NCBI RefSeq assembly: GCF_026262505.1
Contig: NC_067206.1
Location: 34,921,896-34,985,895 of the forward strand
From: Trichomonas vaginalis G3
Lineage: Eukaryota > Parabasalia > Trichomonadida > Trichomonadidae
Reading direction: 5' to 3'
Length of the DNA stretch: 64,000 nucleotides
In this document: positions 30,569 through 42,286 of the stretch, one piece after another
How positions within the stretch are numbered: the stretch's first letter is position 1
How the letters are laid out: each line of letters opens with the position of its first letter
Position numbers and translations under genes: made by a program
The notes under the pieces: generated by a model
Told to the model about the DNA's origin: nothing
The model's input: the letters and a program-made list of their open reading frames with translations, nothing else
Databases searched by the model: none

Positions 30569-31678
30569 ATAACTAGTATTAATTCTTTATCTTATTATCT
30601 CAAAGGCACAACAGGTCAAGCAACTCAAAATGTCAGTTATTACAAAGATTCATACCTTTTCCAGTACCCATGCAAATTATTAAATATTTGCGTACCATAT
30701 GCTATTGAATTTTCCCGTGGTACATATCAAATTGAACTATGGGGTGCGTCAGGAGGATTTGCACGAGTTGTAAACCGGGCAGAATTTTCTCCCAATTCAG
30801 CAGGCCCTGGCTCATATGTTTCTGGAATTATTAACCTTAAACAAGCCCGAACTATGTATCTCTATCTTGGAGGTCGTGGAGAAGATCAATCTGACATGTC
30901 ACATTCCCATATTCCAGTATCAGGCGGCTGGAATTTTGGTGGTAAAGGAGGCAATGATTATCACAATGATCTAGGTGGTTCTTATCCAACAGAAAGCGGG
31001 GCCGGTGGTGGTGGTGGAGTTGATCTTCGCCTTGAATATTATGATATCAATCAAGACGAAATTGATGAAAATCTTTTAAACAAATCTCTAGAGAGTCGAA
31101 TAATCGTCGCCGGATCAGGAGGAGGCGGCTGCTCAGAAAGGGTTCTAGATTGGGGATTTATGAGAGGATTTCCGGGAGGAAATATTTCTGCCATTTCAAA
31201 TGGTCTTTATGTTTTCGGTGGAAATCAAATCCAAGGATTATTAGGGAAAGGAATGAACGGAACTGACGGGCCCCACAATGAGGGAGGTTCTGGTGGATGC
31301 GGAAGTGGCTATCATGGCGGATATACCAGCTTTCCTCCAAGCACACGAGATGGAATTTTTTCTGTTGGCGGTTCTGGAGGAAGCTCATTTATCAGTGGCC
31401 ATTTTGGATGCATTAGTCCATACTTTAAGAATGATACAGAACCAACTCCACTGAATTCCTTCCATGAGTCAGGTTTATACTTTACAGAAACGGTCATGAA
31501 GAGTGGCAATGAAGACATGCCTAGTCCATACGATGACTCTATAATCACAGGCCATATTGGCCACGGTGTCTGTCGTATTACTATTCTTCGTCCAAAAATT
31601 TGCCCTTCGTTTAATTTTTGTTTTTCAATTCCTCTTTCCCTTTTATTTGCACCTCTAGGTTTTTCAATAAAATCTTAA
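30569..31678 (+). pseudogene. Glycine-rich (ALK-type) protein gene, 5' truncated
   Basis: Coding similarity begins just after a stop at 30566 and the first in-frame ATG is only at 30854, well inside the domain. The part before that ATG still reads as the conserved start of the domain (VPYAIEFSRGTYQIELWGAS, then GSYVSGIINL). The remainder shows the glycine-rich blocks of this family: YLYLGGRGE, GGWNFGGKGGNDY, SGAGGGGGVDLRL, RIIVAGSGGGG and GGSGGSSFISGH, which resemble the glycine-rich domain of ALK-type receptor ectodomains. A short hydrophobic C-terminus follows. The family normally has sequence before this point, so the 5' end is lost, or translation starts late and makes a partial domain. 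Surface or secreted roles are assumed for the family but not shown here. Confidence 0.65.
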
Positions 31679-31946
31679 TTTAAATTTATATTTTCCTATT
31701 ATTTTAAATTAGCGAACAAAATCAAAAATCAAATTTCAAAGATAATTTGATCAAGTATTTTGATTGAAATTTGATTAACACAGATAATTTTAATCTCTTT
31801 GGATCACTTGGAAAGATTCATTTTAATAAAAACGCTATTTTTCCAAATTTGAATTAAGCAAGTTATTGAAAACAACTGAGGTAGCAATCCAAAATGTTTC
31901 CAGGAACAAAAATACTTATTTTTTTGTTGAATTTTTGAAAATTTAA

Positions 31947-33038
31947 GGGTCCACTGTAAAAATTGAAAGTCTCTCAAAATTGAGAGGCGATTTGCAAATA
32001 ATCGTTATCGTCATTTTTCGAAAATCCACTTTTCCTAGTGTTCTGATTAATATTTTGTGAATGTAACAATGAAGCATATGTTTTAATAAGATGATAATAT
32101 ATTCTATCACTTCAAATCACATAAAAATTGCAAAATCAGCGAGTTTTATAAGAACATGATTTTTTCCTATTTTTTTGCTTCTGGATGCGTGTTTTGAAAA
32201 ATAGATATTTTCGAATTTTGATTTTATTATAAGTATGAATTTTATATTAGGAATTTTTTGACCTATTTCCAATCATTAATTCCTAAGTTTTTCTAGGAAT
32301 TAAATTGAGAAGAAATTAGGAAATTCGCTTTAATGCCATTACATACTAATATTATGATGCATAATATATATATTTAAAGAGGCTAATGTCGGAATATCTT
32401 GCATTTAAAAAAAATTCAAAGAATTGACAATTGGATAGCACAAATTTAATTCCCTGGACAAAGTATTATTGTTTATATATTCAAAACATTATCCTTAGTT
32501 TTGAAATGTTGGCCAAAAATTTTCGTGTTATTTTTTGTGTTTAAGCATAAATTATGTATTTACTTATGAAAGATAAGCATTTTATTCATTATCATAAAGA
32601 TATACCATAACAAATTGATAACATTTAAAAAAAAGTGTATTTTAGTGGGTATTATTCTGGCCAATGCCCATTTTTAAACAATTTAATATTGACCATATCA
32701 ATAGCCGACTCAATGTAAAAATTTAGATATTATTTTTTTCATTAATCAAACTTTGATAAATTTTAGTATAATAAATGATTTTGTTTCGTGTATGATACAG
32801 AAATGAAAAGCTTAATTAATATCATTTTGCATTTTTTCAAGAATGTTAGAGTACATCTACATTAAAAAATCGGATTCGAATTGCGATACTGCATCAAATT
32901 GTTGCACATCTGATAAGGATCTCAAAAGAGTAAAGTTAATTTTTTTGTGTTTTTTTAAGTTTTGGGTCTTAGTAAAACACCATCTTGAGCAATATTTTTG
33001 GGATGACGATAGGCCTTATTTGGCCTTACAGTGGACCC
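31947..33038 (+). mobile_element. Element D, copy 1, between TTAA sites
   Basis: 1092 bp with 13-bp terminal inverted repeats GGGTCCACTGTAA, each end next to TTAA (31943-31946 and 33039-33042). It is nearly identical, in reverse orientation, to 37966-39058. The match between the two copies continues beyond the outer end for about 140 bp (31808-31946 against 39059-39196) but stops at the inner end, so flank and element were duplicated together. No transposase frame is seen; the 60-70 codon frames at 32843 and 32985 are artefacts. Confidence 0.75.
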
Positions 33039-33183
33039 TTAAATGTTGTTGAATTCAAAAATTCTGTAATTTTTGTTGCAAATGTTTCTTTGATCTATTA
33101 TAATAAATTCCATTTTAACATTGAAGGCATTACAAATCCACACAAAATAAAAATTCCATTTGAATTTGGAAAATAAATTTTGA

Positions 33184-35045
33184 ATGGTAATAAAGAATAA
33201 TTTGAATACAATGAAAATTTTTCATATTTTTTTAATATCTTCAACAGAAGGCGCGCTCAGTAAATTCTCCGAGCTCATGCTCTTGTACAAAGATAGAGGC
33301 GAAGTCTTTGAAGCCTTGGGCCATCTCAATACATGCAATAAAGAAGAAATTAACAAAATCTTTCAGCAGATCAAAAAAGTTTTGATTGATTCTAATGAAA
33401 ATTCAGTCAATGATATCCTAGTCCTTATCTCTAAGTTTGCTATCTTCAATAATCGTTATTTCAGATCATATTGGGAACTTTTCAAACTCATCTTCGAAGA
33501 ATACCGTCCAAAATATGAAGGCATACATCCTCTTTTTTATTATCTGATTTACAAAGAATACGGAATAGGTTTTGAAGAGAAATGTGGAATTCGATTCAGC
33601 GATTTAGAATCTCAACACGTTTCATTGAACACTCTTGAAGAAAATACCATTTCCAAAGCTATTATGGATGATAATGTTCAATCATTTATAAACTTCACGA
33701 AAGTCGATGGATTTAATGAAAACCAGAAATTCAAAGTGTATTTTATCCAGACTCATATGATGGCTATTCATTATTAGAAATAAGTTGTTTATATGGATCC
33801 ATTGAATGTTTCAGATACATAAGAACAACATTCAATGCGGAGATTACTCCAATATGCCTTTCCTTTTCATTTTTGGGAAGAAATCCTGAAATCATTCATG
33901 AGTGCCTCGCAAATATAAAACCCGATGATTTTGCAATGGAATGTGCAATTATTTCACATAACATGGATTATGTAACATTGTTATACAATACATACAATCT
34001 GAAAATCGAGGTATTCAAATGCATTGACTTCAGAAATCTCCCAGCATTTTTCTATTACTATGAGCAAACTAATGATGCAGAATGCTTTATCGAGTCACCA
34101 AAATTAAAAATACAATCACTTTGTGCATATTTCATTTCACATGGCGCTGCAATCAACGAAAAATCATCACTGAATCGTACAGCAGTTCATTTTGCTACAA
34201 AGTGTAATGATAACAATATGGTTGAATTCCTTATTTTACACGGCGCAGATATCAATATAGTTGGTGATATTCTTAGCGGTTCATGCCTCCAAATTGCAAT
34301 TACAAATAGAAATTTGGAGTTAGTAAAAATCCTTCTTTTCCATGGTGCAAAATTAAAACATGATTCCAACGAGCAGTACTCAGCTCTTCGCACTTGTGCA
34401 AGGTGCGGAACAAAAGAAATCGCTCAACTTTTATTAGATCACGGAGCAGATTTCAATGCAGAAAAAGACCTTCTACATGATTCTGCATTAAAGAACAATA
34501 CAGAAGTGGCCGAATTCCTTCTTCAACACAGTGCAGATATTAATGCACGTTCATTTGATGATTCAACACCTCTTCATCGTGCAGCTCTCGGCTGCTCGTT
34601 TGAAACAGCTAAATTCCTTATTGACAATGGGGCAAATGTCAATGCAAAAACAAAAATAGAAAGAACTCCATTTCACATACTTGCATGGAATCCATGTCAA
34701 CAGGCTTTCTACGTTCTCTTAAGAGATGACCGAATTGAAAATTCAAAAGAAACTGACAGAGTTGCAGTTTTCCAGTCAGTATCAAATAAAATCAAAGACT
34801 TGGTCGAATACTTCATCTCTCATGGCGTTGAAATAGATGCCAAAGATGAAAAAGGAAAAACTCCTCTCCATTATGCATCCAAATCGAATAACCTTGATAT
34901 GGTTGAAGTTTTGATTTCTCATAATGCTGATATCAATGCGAAAAGCCAAAAAGGAAAATCTGCTCTCTTTTATGCAGAAAAGGCCAACAACAAAGAAATA
35001 GCAGATTATCTTAAATCACACGGTGCTGAAACAATTCCAGTTTAA
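33184..35045 (+). pseudogene. DUF3447-type ankyrin protein with one frameshift
   Basis: The frame from the ATG at 33184 gives the family N-terminus (KFSELMLLYKDRGEVFEAL, NRYFRSYWELFKLIFEEY, YLIYKEYG, ENTISKAIMDDNVQSFI) and then leaves frame near 33,745; the next frame carries on without loss with YDGYSLLEISCLYGSIECF and FSFLGRNPEIIHECL and runs to 35045 with about eight ankyrin repeats (TPLHRAALGCSFETAKFLID, TPLHYASKSNNLDMVEVLIS, SALFYAEKANNKEIADYLKS). A single one-base indel explains the break, so this is a young pseudogene or a sequencing error. It lies between the two inverted copies of element D, directly upstream of a second ankyrin gene in the same direction. Confidence 0.85.
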
Positions 35046-35247
35046 GCATCGATTCTTTTCTCGAATAAAAATTTTCCCATATCATAAGAATTGAGATTAC
35101 TCATTGAATTTTTTTGAATATAAATTCTATAAAGTATTTGAAAATCAATCTCATAATAAATTATGATGTACGATGAATAAACATATATAATAATCAAATA
35201 AAAATAACGTGTTAGGCCACTCAAAAAATAAAATTATTGAAAAATTA

Positions 35248-36747
35248 ATGACTATTGCTTTATTTGAAGAATCGCTTCCTGCGGAATTTAAAATTCTTAT
35301 CACAGCCACCGATATGCTTTGGGAGATAGAAGAAGATCAAATAGAGCAAATTGTTGATGGTTTAATCAAATCAGTTGAGACAAAATTGCTCACTGATAAA
35401 GATATCGCTATGATGATAGACTACGTTTGCTCAAAAAGATGCAAGAAATCCAAATTATATCTTAAAACAATTAAAGACTATGCAACAAGACAAAATTTTT
35501 TCATTCCTCCAAAATGTATTGAGAATTCTGACGAATTAAAAGCGTTACTCTTGATTGAAAACCAAATATATGGAGCTTTGCCTGATCAATACATTGGAAA
35601 ATATGAAGAAGAAATTTTTCAAATTTACAAGAAAGGTTCGATTTTACACGCCCTATTATGGGATGATTTAGAAGAACTCCAGCAATTTACATTCAATGTA
35701 GATTTCGATTTCAATAGGAGAATTCAAGGATTATCTCTCGTAGAGCACGCTGCTAAGAATGGTTCTGTAAATTGTTATAAATATTTAATTTCAAATGATG
35801 CAAACATATCATCCGAAACATTACAATTAGCTTATCTTGGAAATGATTTCGAAATTATTCATTCTGCCGAAGAAAAAGGAGAAACAGAAGAACTTTGCCT
35901 GAAAAACGCTGTTATGTCACACTACTACGATGCTGCTTATTATTTACACGACAAATACCTCTTTGAATACAAATGGGATTGGGCTTTAAGAAGTTACAAC
36001 TTTTCAATGTTCTTTAACAAACTTTATGAGTCAGATAATGTTGATAATAAGGATGCCGATGGAGATACAGCCTTTTTATGCGCAACAAGGCTCGGATTAA
36101 GGTCAATTTGTGAAATGTTGATAGCAAAAGGAGCAAACATCGAAGAGAAGGATAGAGATGGGAATACACCATTGATTATTGCAGCTAGAGATAATATATC
36201 TGAAGTATTTGATCTTTTAATTGAAAATCATGCGAATGTCAATGCACAAAACAACGAAAACTATAGTGCATTGATGTATGCAAGTGAAAATGATTACATG
36301 AGCATCATAGAAAAGCTCTTTGAAAACAAAGCAAGCGTAGATTTATTTAATATTTACGGATGCAGCGCTTTAATGCTTGCTTGTCGAGCAAATAGACTTG
36401 ATGTTGTTAAATTACTGCTTAAAAAGCACGCATACATCGAAAGACGTTCAACAGAAGGTTATACGAGCATAATGCTTGCAGTTCAAAATAATAACATACA
36501 AATCGTAAAGTATTTAATAGATAATAGAGCTAATCTTGAAGCTAGAACAAATGATGGCTTCTCAGCATTGATGATTGCATGTGAACACAATTATGTCGAA
36601 ATTGTGAAATTATTGTTGGAAAATAAGGCCGCAATTGATGCTACTGATGAATATGGGTTTAATTCATATATTCTCGCATCAAGGTACAAACATACAGAAG
36701 TTATTAAGCTTCTTAAAAAGTACAACAATAAGTGCAGAATTTGTTAA
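35248..36747 (+). CDS. Ankyrin-repeat protein of the DUF3447 type
   Basis: 499 residues from the ATG at 35248; the open frame extends upstream only to a GTG. The helical N-terminal part (to about residue 155) is followed by the family block (LSLVEHAAKNGSVNCYKYLI, LQLAYLGNDFEIIHSAEEKG, KNAVMSHYYDAAYYLHDKY). Seven well-kept ankyrin repeats follow from about residue 270, for example DTAFLCATRLGLRSICEMLI, TPLIIAARDNISEVFDLLI, SALMLACRANRLDVVKLLL and SALMIACEHNYVEIVKLLL. No signal peptide or membrane segment is present. It is intact, unlike the upstream ankyrin gene 200 bases away, to which it is only distantly similar, so the pair is not a recent tandem duplication. Confidence 0.9.
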   Translation: MTIALFEESLPAEFKILITATDMLWEIEEDQIEQIVDGLIKSVETKLLTDKDIAMMIDYVCSKRCKKSKLYLKTIKDYATRQNFFIPPKCIENSDELKALLLIENQIYGALPDQYIGKYEEEIFQIYKKGSILHALLWDDLEELQQFTFNVDFDFNRRIQGLSLVEHAAKNGSVNCYKYLISNDANISSETLQLAYLGNDFEIIHSAEEKGETEELCLKNAVMSHYYDAAYYLHDKYLFEYKWDWALRSYNFSMFFNKLYESDNVDNKDADGDTAFLCATRLGLRSICEMLIAKGANIEEKDRDGNTPLIIAARDNISEVFDLLIENHANVNAQNNENYSALMYASENDYMSIIEKLFENKASVDLFNIYGCSALMLACRANRLDVVKLLLKKHAYIERRSTEGYTSIMLAVQNNNIQIVKYLIDNRANLEARTNDGFSALMIACEHNYVEIVKLLLENKAAIDATDEYGFNSYILASRYKHTEVIKLLKKYNNKCRIC

Positions 36748-37965
36748 CTTTACAAATTTCCGATACAGCCTCTCAATTTTAATTATATATTTTTATCATG
36801 AAATTTTAATGTGTTTATGTTTTGTTTAATAAATGAATTTTTATGTATTTATTCAATTTTCAGATTTCTCAAAATTTTTGTCAAGACTGTCAAAATTTTG
36901 TCAAATTATTTTTCAAAAAACATCGATCAAGAATTCCTCATGAATAAGCAACTAAAACATAAACTATTGAGAGCCTAGGTTAAGATCAAAGCAATCTATT
37001 TGCATTTTTGCAGAATATTATCATTTTCAAAAAAGATCCAAAATTTCTATCACACGCAATCAAGGATCATGTAAGACTATTAGAAGAAAAGCTCATTGAT
37101 TATTTAAGGAAATATAATAAATTTAATTTTTTTGTGTCTTGAATCTAGCATTCAGAGGTTATTAATTGAACCCATATATTCATATCATGAATTTAGTCTG
37201 CAAGTAAGTATATAAATGCTTTTATACGTAATTATGTAGAGACAATTTTCGATAATTAAGGCAATATGATTAGATTCGGAATTTGGAATACTGTAGATTA
37301 ATTCAGAATAGAAATAGCTGTTCCTTCCAAGTTTAATACAATATCAAGATAGAAAAATTTCAACTCGGAAATATTCCAATTAATACTATATTCCGAAGAG
37401 TCATGCTACAACTTTAAGATCACATTTAATCCTAACATAATAATTTTGATGTATTGACCAAAAATCTTACTGTACGTTAAAATCGGACCGAAATCATCTG
37501 CGAAAGTCGGTTTTGATCAATGAATTTCTATATCTATAATAAAGTTTTCCTTAATTGTGCAAATATCTAAGTTTGGATATGCAATAACTTCCTTCACAAA
37601 AATTTTATTCATCGATTTAGATTTTTCGAGATATCGAAATTTTAATTATATTCTGATACTTTTAATGCAACCGGATATCTCATGCAACACGTAATGCTCG
37701 CTTTGACTTATATAGTGGCAGAATTATCTTCAATTTTGAGAACCTCAAATGAGTTCAATCTATTTGGTATTATGCTTTGCATCACATGATAATAGAACTG
37801 ATTCCAGAATAGGGAGAATGTTAAACAATATACAACATTTCGATAAAATTTTGCATTATCATCTCTGAGAGGTGTATTGAAATAGATAGACTCAAAATCA
37901 TATTACAAATATAATTTTCGCAGTATTTTGTAAAATGAAGTGTAATTTAAAAGTCAATTTTTTAA
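36748..37965. other. Intergenic region, nothing recognised
   Basis: About 1.2 kb of AT-rich sequence between the ankyrin gene and element D copy 2. No frame of interest and no repeat matched elsewhere in the window. Confidence 0.5.
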
Positions 37966-39058
37966 GGGTCCACTGTAAGGCCAAATAAGGTCTATCGTCG
38001 TCCCAAAAATATTGCTCGAGATGGTGTTTTACTAAGACCCAAAACTTAAAAAACACAAAAAAATTAACTTTACTCTTTTGAGATCCTTATCAGATATGCA
38101 TGAATTTGATGCAGTATCGCAGTTCAAATCTGATTTTTTAATGTAGATGTACTCTAACATCCTTTAAAAAATGCAAAATGATATTAATTAAGCTTTTCAT
38201 TTCTGTATTATACACGAAACAAAATCGTTCATTATACTAAAATTTATCAAAGTTTGAATAATGAAAAAAATAATATCTAAATTTTTACATTGAGTCGGCT
38301 ATTGATATGGTCAATATTAAATTGTTTAAAAATGGGCATTGGCCAGAATAATACCCACTAAAATACACTTTTTTTTTAAATGTTATCAATTTGTTATGGT
38401 ATATCTTTATGATAATGAATAAAATGCTTATCTTTCATAAGTAAATACATAATTTATGCTTAAACACAAAAAATAACACGAAAATTTTTTGCCAACATTT
38501 CAAAACTAAGGATAATGTTTTGAATATATAAACAATAATACTTTGTCTGGAGAATTAAATTTGTGCTATCCAATTGTCAATTCTTTGAATTTTTTATAAA
38601 ATGCACGATATTCCGACATTAGCCTCTTTAAATATAAACTACATGCATCACAATATTAGTATGTAATGGCATTAAAGCGAATTTCCTAATTTCTTCTCAA
38701 TTTAATTCCTAGAAAAACTTAGGAATTAATGATTGGAAATAGGTCAAAAAATTCCTAATATAAAATTCATACTTATAATAAAATCAAAATTCGAAAATAT
38801 CTATTTTTCAAAACACGCATCCAGAAGCAAAAAAAAAGAAAAAAATCATGTTCTTATAAAACTCGCTGATTTTGCAATTTTTATGTGATTTGAAGTGATA
38901 GAATATATTATCATCTTATTGAAACATATGCTTCATTGTTACATTCACAAAATATTAATCAGAACACTAGGAAAAGTGGATTTTCGAAAAATGACGATAA
39001 CGATTATTTGCAAATCGCCTCTCAATTTTGAGAGACTTTCAATTTTTACAGTGGACCC
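37966..39058 (-). mobile_element. Element D, copy 2, inverted
   Basis: 1093 bp, the reverse complement of 31947-33038 with few differences. TTAA borders both ends (37962-37965 and 39059-39062) and the terminal repeats are the same. The shared outer flank, 39059-39196, includes the leader and the first codons of the gene at 39183, so the copy at 31808 carries an orphan, inverted duplicate of that gene start. Confidence 0.75.
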
Positions 39059-39182
39059 TTAAATTTTCAAAAATTCAACAAAAAATAAGTATTTTTGTTC
39101 CTGGAAACATTTTGGATTGCTACCTCAGTTGTTTTCAATAACTTGCTTAATTCAAATTTGGAAAAATAGCGTTTTTATTAAA

Positions 39183-39581
39183 ATGAATCTTTCCAACGCT
39201 CAGCTAGACGGCCACGACCATCCTACGTCACCTCTAGCTGATCAAGTCTTTTCCCCTATGTCAGCATTGACAAGAGGTCTTACCAGTCCATCAAAAGTTT
39301 TCGATTTTAACATTGGAGTTTTCAATGACTTCAATGACGTTAGATACAACGATGCATCCGATCCAATATTTAACGACGATTTGTTCCTCTCTCCTAAAAA
39401 GCCAGTTATTGACCGCAATATTCCAATACCGATAATAAACCAAACAACAACGAAACGAATTATAGATAGACCTGCTCAAAAAGTACAGAAGGCTCGTTTT
39501 GTTATGAAGCCATTTGCTACTTTTGACTCAATAGAATTAACAGTTAAATCGTTAAATAGCATATCCACTATTAAGGTTTAG
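39183..39581 (+). CDS. Small protein of unknown function, probably disordered
   Basis: 132 residues from the ATG at 39183; the open frame extends further upstream but into transposon-flank sequence. Rich in Asp, Asn, Ser and Pro with repeated short SP/TSP words (PTSPLADQVFSPMSAL, GLTSPSKVFDF, FLSPKKPV), which could be phosphorylation sites for proline-directed kinases. The C-terminal 40 residues are more basic (TTKRIIDRPAQKVQKARFVM). I do not recognise a family. Its start codon and leader are duplicated in inverted orientation at 31808, next to the other element D copy. Confidence 0.55.
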   Translation: MNLSNAQLDGHDHPTSPLADQVFSPMSALTRGLTSPSKVFDFNIGVFNDFNDVRYNDASDPIFNDDLFLSPKKPVIDRNIPIPIINQTTTKRIIDRPAQKVQKARFVMKPFATFDSIELTVKSLNSISTIKV

Positions 39582-40107
39582 AAGGTCTTTGGCGATCTCA
39601 TGCCTTAGTGTTTGCTATATAATTCTCTCGTTTTACTTCCTGTATATATAATTTGCTTTTTTTCATATAAAAAGTATTTTTATGAAAATAAGCCATATTA
39701 AGCATTATCCTATGCACAAATTACTGAGTTACACTTTTTCACACCTTTGATGGTTACTTTTTACGAGCTTCTATGAAGGTTTTTTGAATTTAATTTTGAA
39801 AAGAGCTCTCTATTAAAAGAAAGCAATGCATTTAATCTTTGAGCTATATGCAGCTGAAATGATAGAGATATACGCGCAACTTTTGAAATTAATATGAGAT
39901 TTTTCTAAATATCCAAATTACATTTAGATTAAGATTTGTTGTGAATCTTATGGATTCAAAAAACTAAGAGACACAGTTTCACATTTCAAATTGTATACAT
40001 AAAAATTTCAAATAATTTTTTTTATTCAATTCTTATGATTATATGGTATATTAAGATTTTTCTCAATCTCCATATATCATTTATGAAGATTGAATTCATT
40101 TTTCTTC
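39582..40107. other. Intergenic region upstream of the helical-repeat gene
   Basis: AT-rich, no gene. A TCATTTTTC word a few bases before the ATG at 40108 fits the trichomonad initiator consensus (TCA, pyrimidine, A/T), which usually lies just upstream of the start codon, and is the likely transcription start signal. Confidence 0.4.
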
Positions 40108-41586
40108 ATGGATTACAAAGATGAAATTGAACAAATTCCCAAAGAACGTGATCCAAATGAAAAGGATCCAAATCAATCAATATTCGAGTCATCAAAGTTC
40201 ATCAAAGTCAATTTTGATCCAGATCAGCTTTATTATGATTTTAAATCTGCCTATAATTCAGAAAATATAGATTTGATCAAAGATATGCTCGAAAAAATGC
40301 AAAGATATACAGAGAACAACATGTGGCTATATCATAATTCGTTTGATGAATACCAAATTCCGTTAGTTCTAATTGATTTAGGATTTGAAAAGTTCAAAAT
40401 GATAGATTTAAGAATAAACACACTAGCACTTCAAGTTATTGCACAGTTTATGGATCCTGTTTCATGTGGTCACACAGAATACTTTTTAAATTACGGAATC
40501 ATCGATGCTATTAACAAATTTATTACTGTAGATGGTTTTCCTATACAATATGTTCTCGAAATCATGATTGGAATTGTAAATTATTCAGAAGAAGCGATTG
40601 ACCAATTATTTTCTACTGTTGGTATAGATGTTATCATAGATTTATACATGACATCGGATGCAGGTCTTTATTGTGCAAAATTACTGTATTTATTTAAAGT
40701 TGTAAATTTTGAAAATTGTGACGACTCCATTTTCGAAAGTGTACTTAATGTTTGTCAAGAATTCTTAGTTCGTAACTATTCCAAGGCAAATCTTGACGAA
40801 ATTGCAAATCCAGGACAATTTGTCCCAATTCATTTCACAGATATTCTTTTTGATACACTAACACAACTCTGTACGTCATTAGAACGCTATAACATTATCA
40901 GAAGGATATATTACATCTCAGAAATTTTAAATGCTTGCATACCTCATGCAGAATACAAAACTGCGATCGCTGCTTTGCGTCTTTTATCTAAGTTTTCATT
41001 GCATTTCACAGATATGCCATCAATCTTTCCAATTGATTACAGAGCAATTATTGGATTGTATGAGTCCACAAATATACCTTCCAGTTTGTCAGAACAGATA
41101 TTACATACCATATATGACATGGTTGCTTGCTCAGAACAGTCATTTATCTTCATGACTCAGTCTTATAACATAATTCCAGTTTTAATCGCTTCTTATAAGA
41201 CCAAACGATACACCGAAAAAGCGCTTATCTTTGATATATGCGTAGAATGCATTAGACATGGATCAGAAACGTTAAAAGCTAGATTTATGTCAAATGGAAT
41301 TATTGAACCACTTGTCGGAGCACTTACAGTTGTAGATGATGAGAAAAGAGTTACTGATGCATGCTATGCAATTCATTACCTTCCTAATGATATAAAATCT
41401 CCAGAAGGACTTAATATTAAATATTATTCGTTACTTGCGTTGAATGCTCCAGAATTAGTAATAGATTTACTTAATGATGATAATTTAGAAGATTCTACTT
41501 ACGAAGCTGTTGAAATGCTTGCTTCTGATCCAATAATGAAATTTTTGATTGACAATGACTGTCCAACTGACCCAGAAGATGAATAA
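40108..41586 (+). CDS. Probable ARM/HEAT-like helical-repeat protein
   Basis: 492 residues from the ATG at 40108 (upstream in-frame codons lack an ATG). After an acidic, polar N-terminus (RDPNEKDPNQSIFESS), the protein is a regular series of paired helices of about 40 residues: PLVLIDLGFEKFKMIDLRIN, LQVIAQFMDPVSCGHTEYFL, YVLEIMIGIVNYSEEAIDQL and, near the end, GIIEPLVGALTVVDDEKRVT. Leu/Ile spacing and the pattern of a helix ending in G-I-x-x-L fit armadillo-like repeats, which act as protein-binding scaffolds. Similar proteins are common in trichomonads. No catalytic motif or membrane segment is seen, and the partner cannot be inferred. Confidence 0.75.
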   Translation: MDYKDEIEQIPKERDPNEKDPNQSIFESSKFIKVNFDPDQLYYDFKSAYNSENIDLIKDMLEKMQRYTENNMWLYHNSFDEYQIPLVLIDLGFEKFKMIDLRINTLALQVIAQFMDPVSCGHTEYFLNYGIIDAINKFITVDGFPIQYVLEIMIGIVNYSEEAIDQLFSTVGIDVIIDLYMTSDAGLYCAKLLYLFKVVNFENCDDSIFESVLNVCQEFLVRNYSKANLDEIANPGQFVPIHFTDILFDTLTQLCTSLERYNIIRRIYYISEILNACIPHAEYKTAIAALRLLSKFSLHFTDMPSIFPIDYRAIIGLYESTNIPSSLSEQILHTIYDMVACSEQSFIFMTQSYNIIPVLIASYKTKRYTEKALIFDICVECIRHGSETLKARFMSNGIIEPLVGALTVVDDEKRVTDACYAIHYLPNDIKSPEGLNIKYYSLLALNAPELVIDLLNDDNLEDSTYEAVEMLASDPIMKFLIDNDCPTDPEDE

Positions 41587-42286
41587 TATATTGTTTGTTT
41601 GTATTAAATTATAACTTTTATTTGAAATTTCATGAAATTATTTTTATTATTTTTGGAATATCTTACTTCAAGAAATCAAATAACAAAATATATTAAGTAA
41701 AATTAGAAATAGAAAGATAAAATGGAGAGAAGTTATCATTATAAATTCAAAATGATAAAACAAAAGGACTCAAATCTTGATACATTAAAGGGAGAAATAC
41801 AGTAATATGATGGTTTTTCGTAATTAGGATCTTTGATATCAATTTTGAATTTAATTACCTTAAATTCGAGCTTTAAATAAACAATTATGCATAAATTTCA
41901 TCTTTATTCAATTTTTATAAGGATATCAAGTGTTATTGCTTTTTCCAAAATTATTTTCAAAAAAAAAACATCTAAATTCCTGAAAAGTATTCAAAACATC
42001 CCATAAAATCAATATAATTTTAACTGAAGATAGGTCAGGTATGAGGGGCTTCCAGGGGCTGCGCCCCTTCTAGCCCTGAAGATGTTTAGTATAAATGAAG
42101 TTTATATTCGGAGGACTCTTCTTGGATAGAGTCTTGTATTTCCTCCTCCATTGCTTCTGGGAAGAAGCCTTCTTCTGGGTCGAAAACATTATATAATGTT
42201 TCACTTTTCACAAATTATATATGTTTTCATGTTTTGTCACTTTTCTGTCACTTTTCAGGAAAAAACATTTTTATTATTATATATAA
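41587..42286. other. Junction between host DNA and the Maverick
   Basis: Up to about 42,020 this is ordinary AT-rich spacer. At about 42,030-42,080 a GC-rich stretch appears with a hairpin (AGGGGC and GCCCCT around TGC), followed by repeated GAAG/CTTC words. The style of the sequence then changes to that of the element, ending in the TTTTTATTATTATATATAA leader of the methyltransferase gene. The exact terminus and its terminal inverted repeat cannot be fixed because the other end is outside the window. Confidence 0.5.

Noticed and set aside
32843-33176. Small genes inside element D copy 1
   Set aside because: Frames are short and the matching region of the inverted copy does not keep them open.
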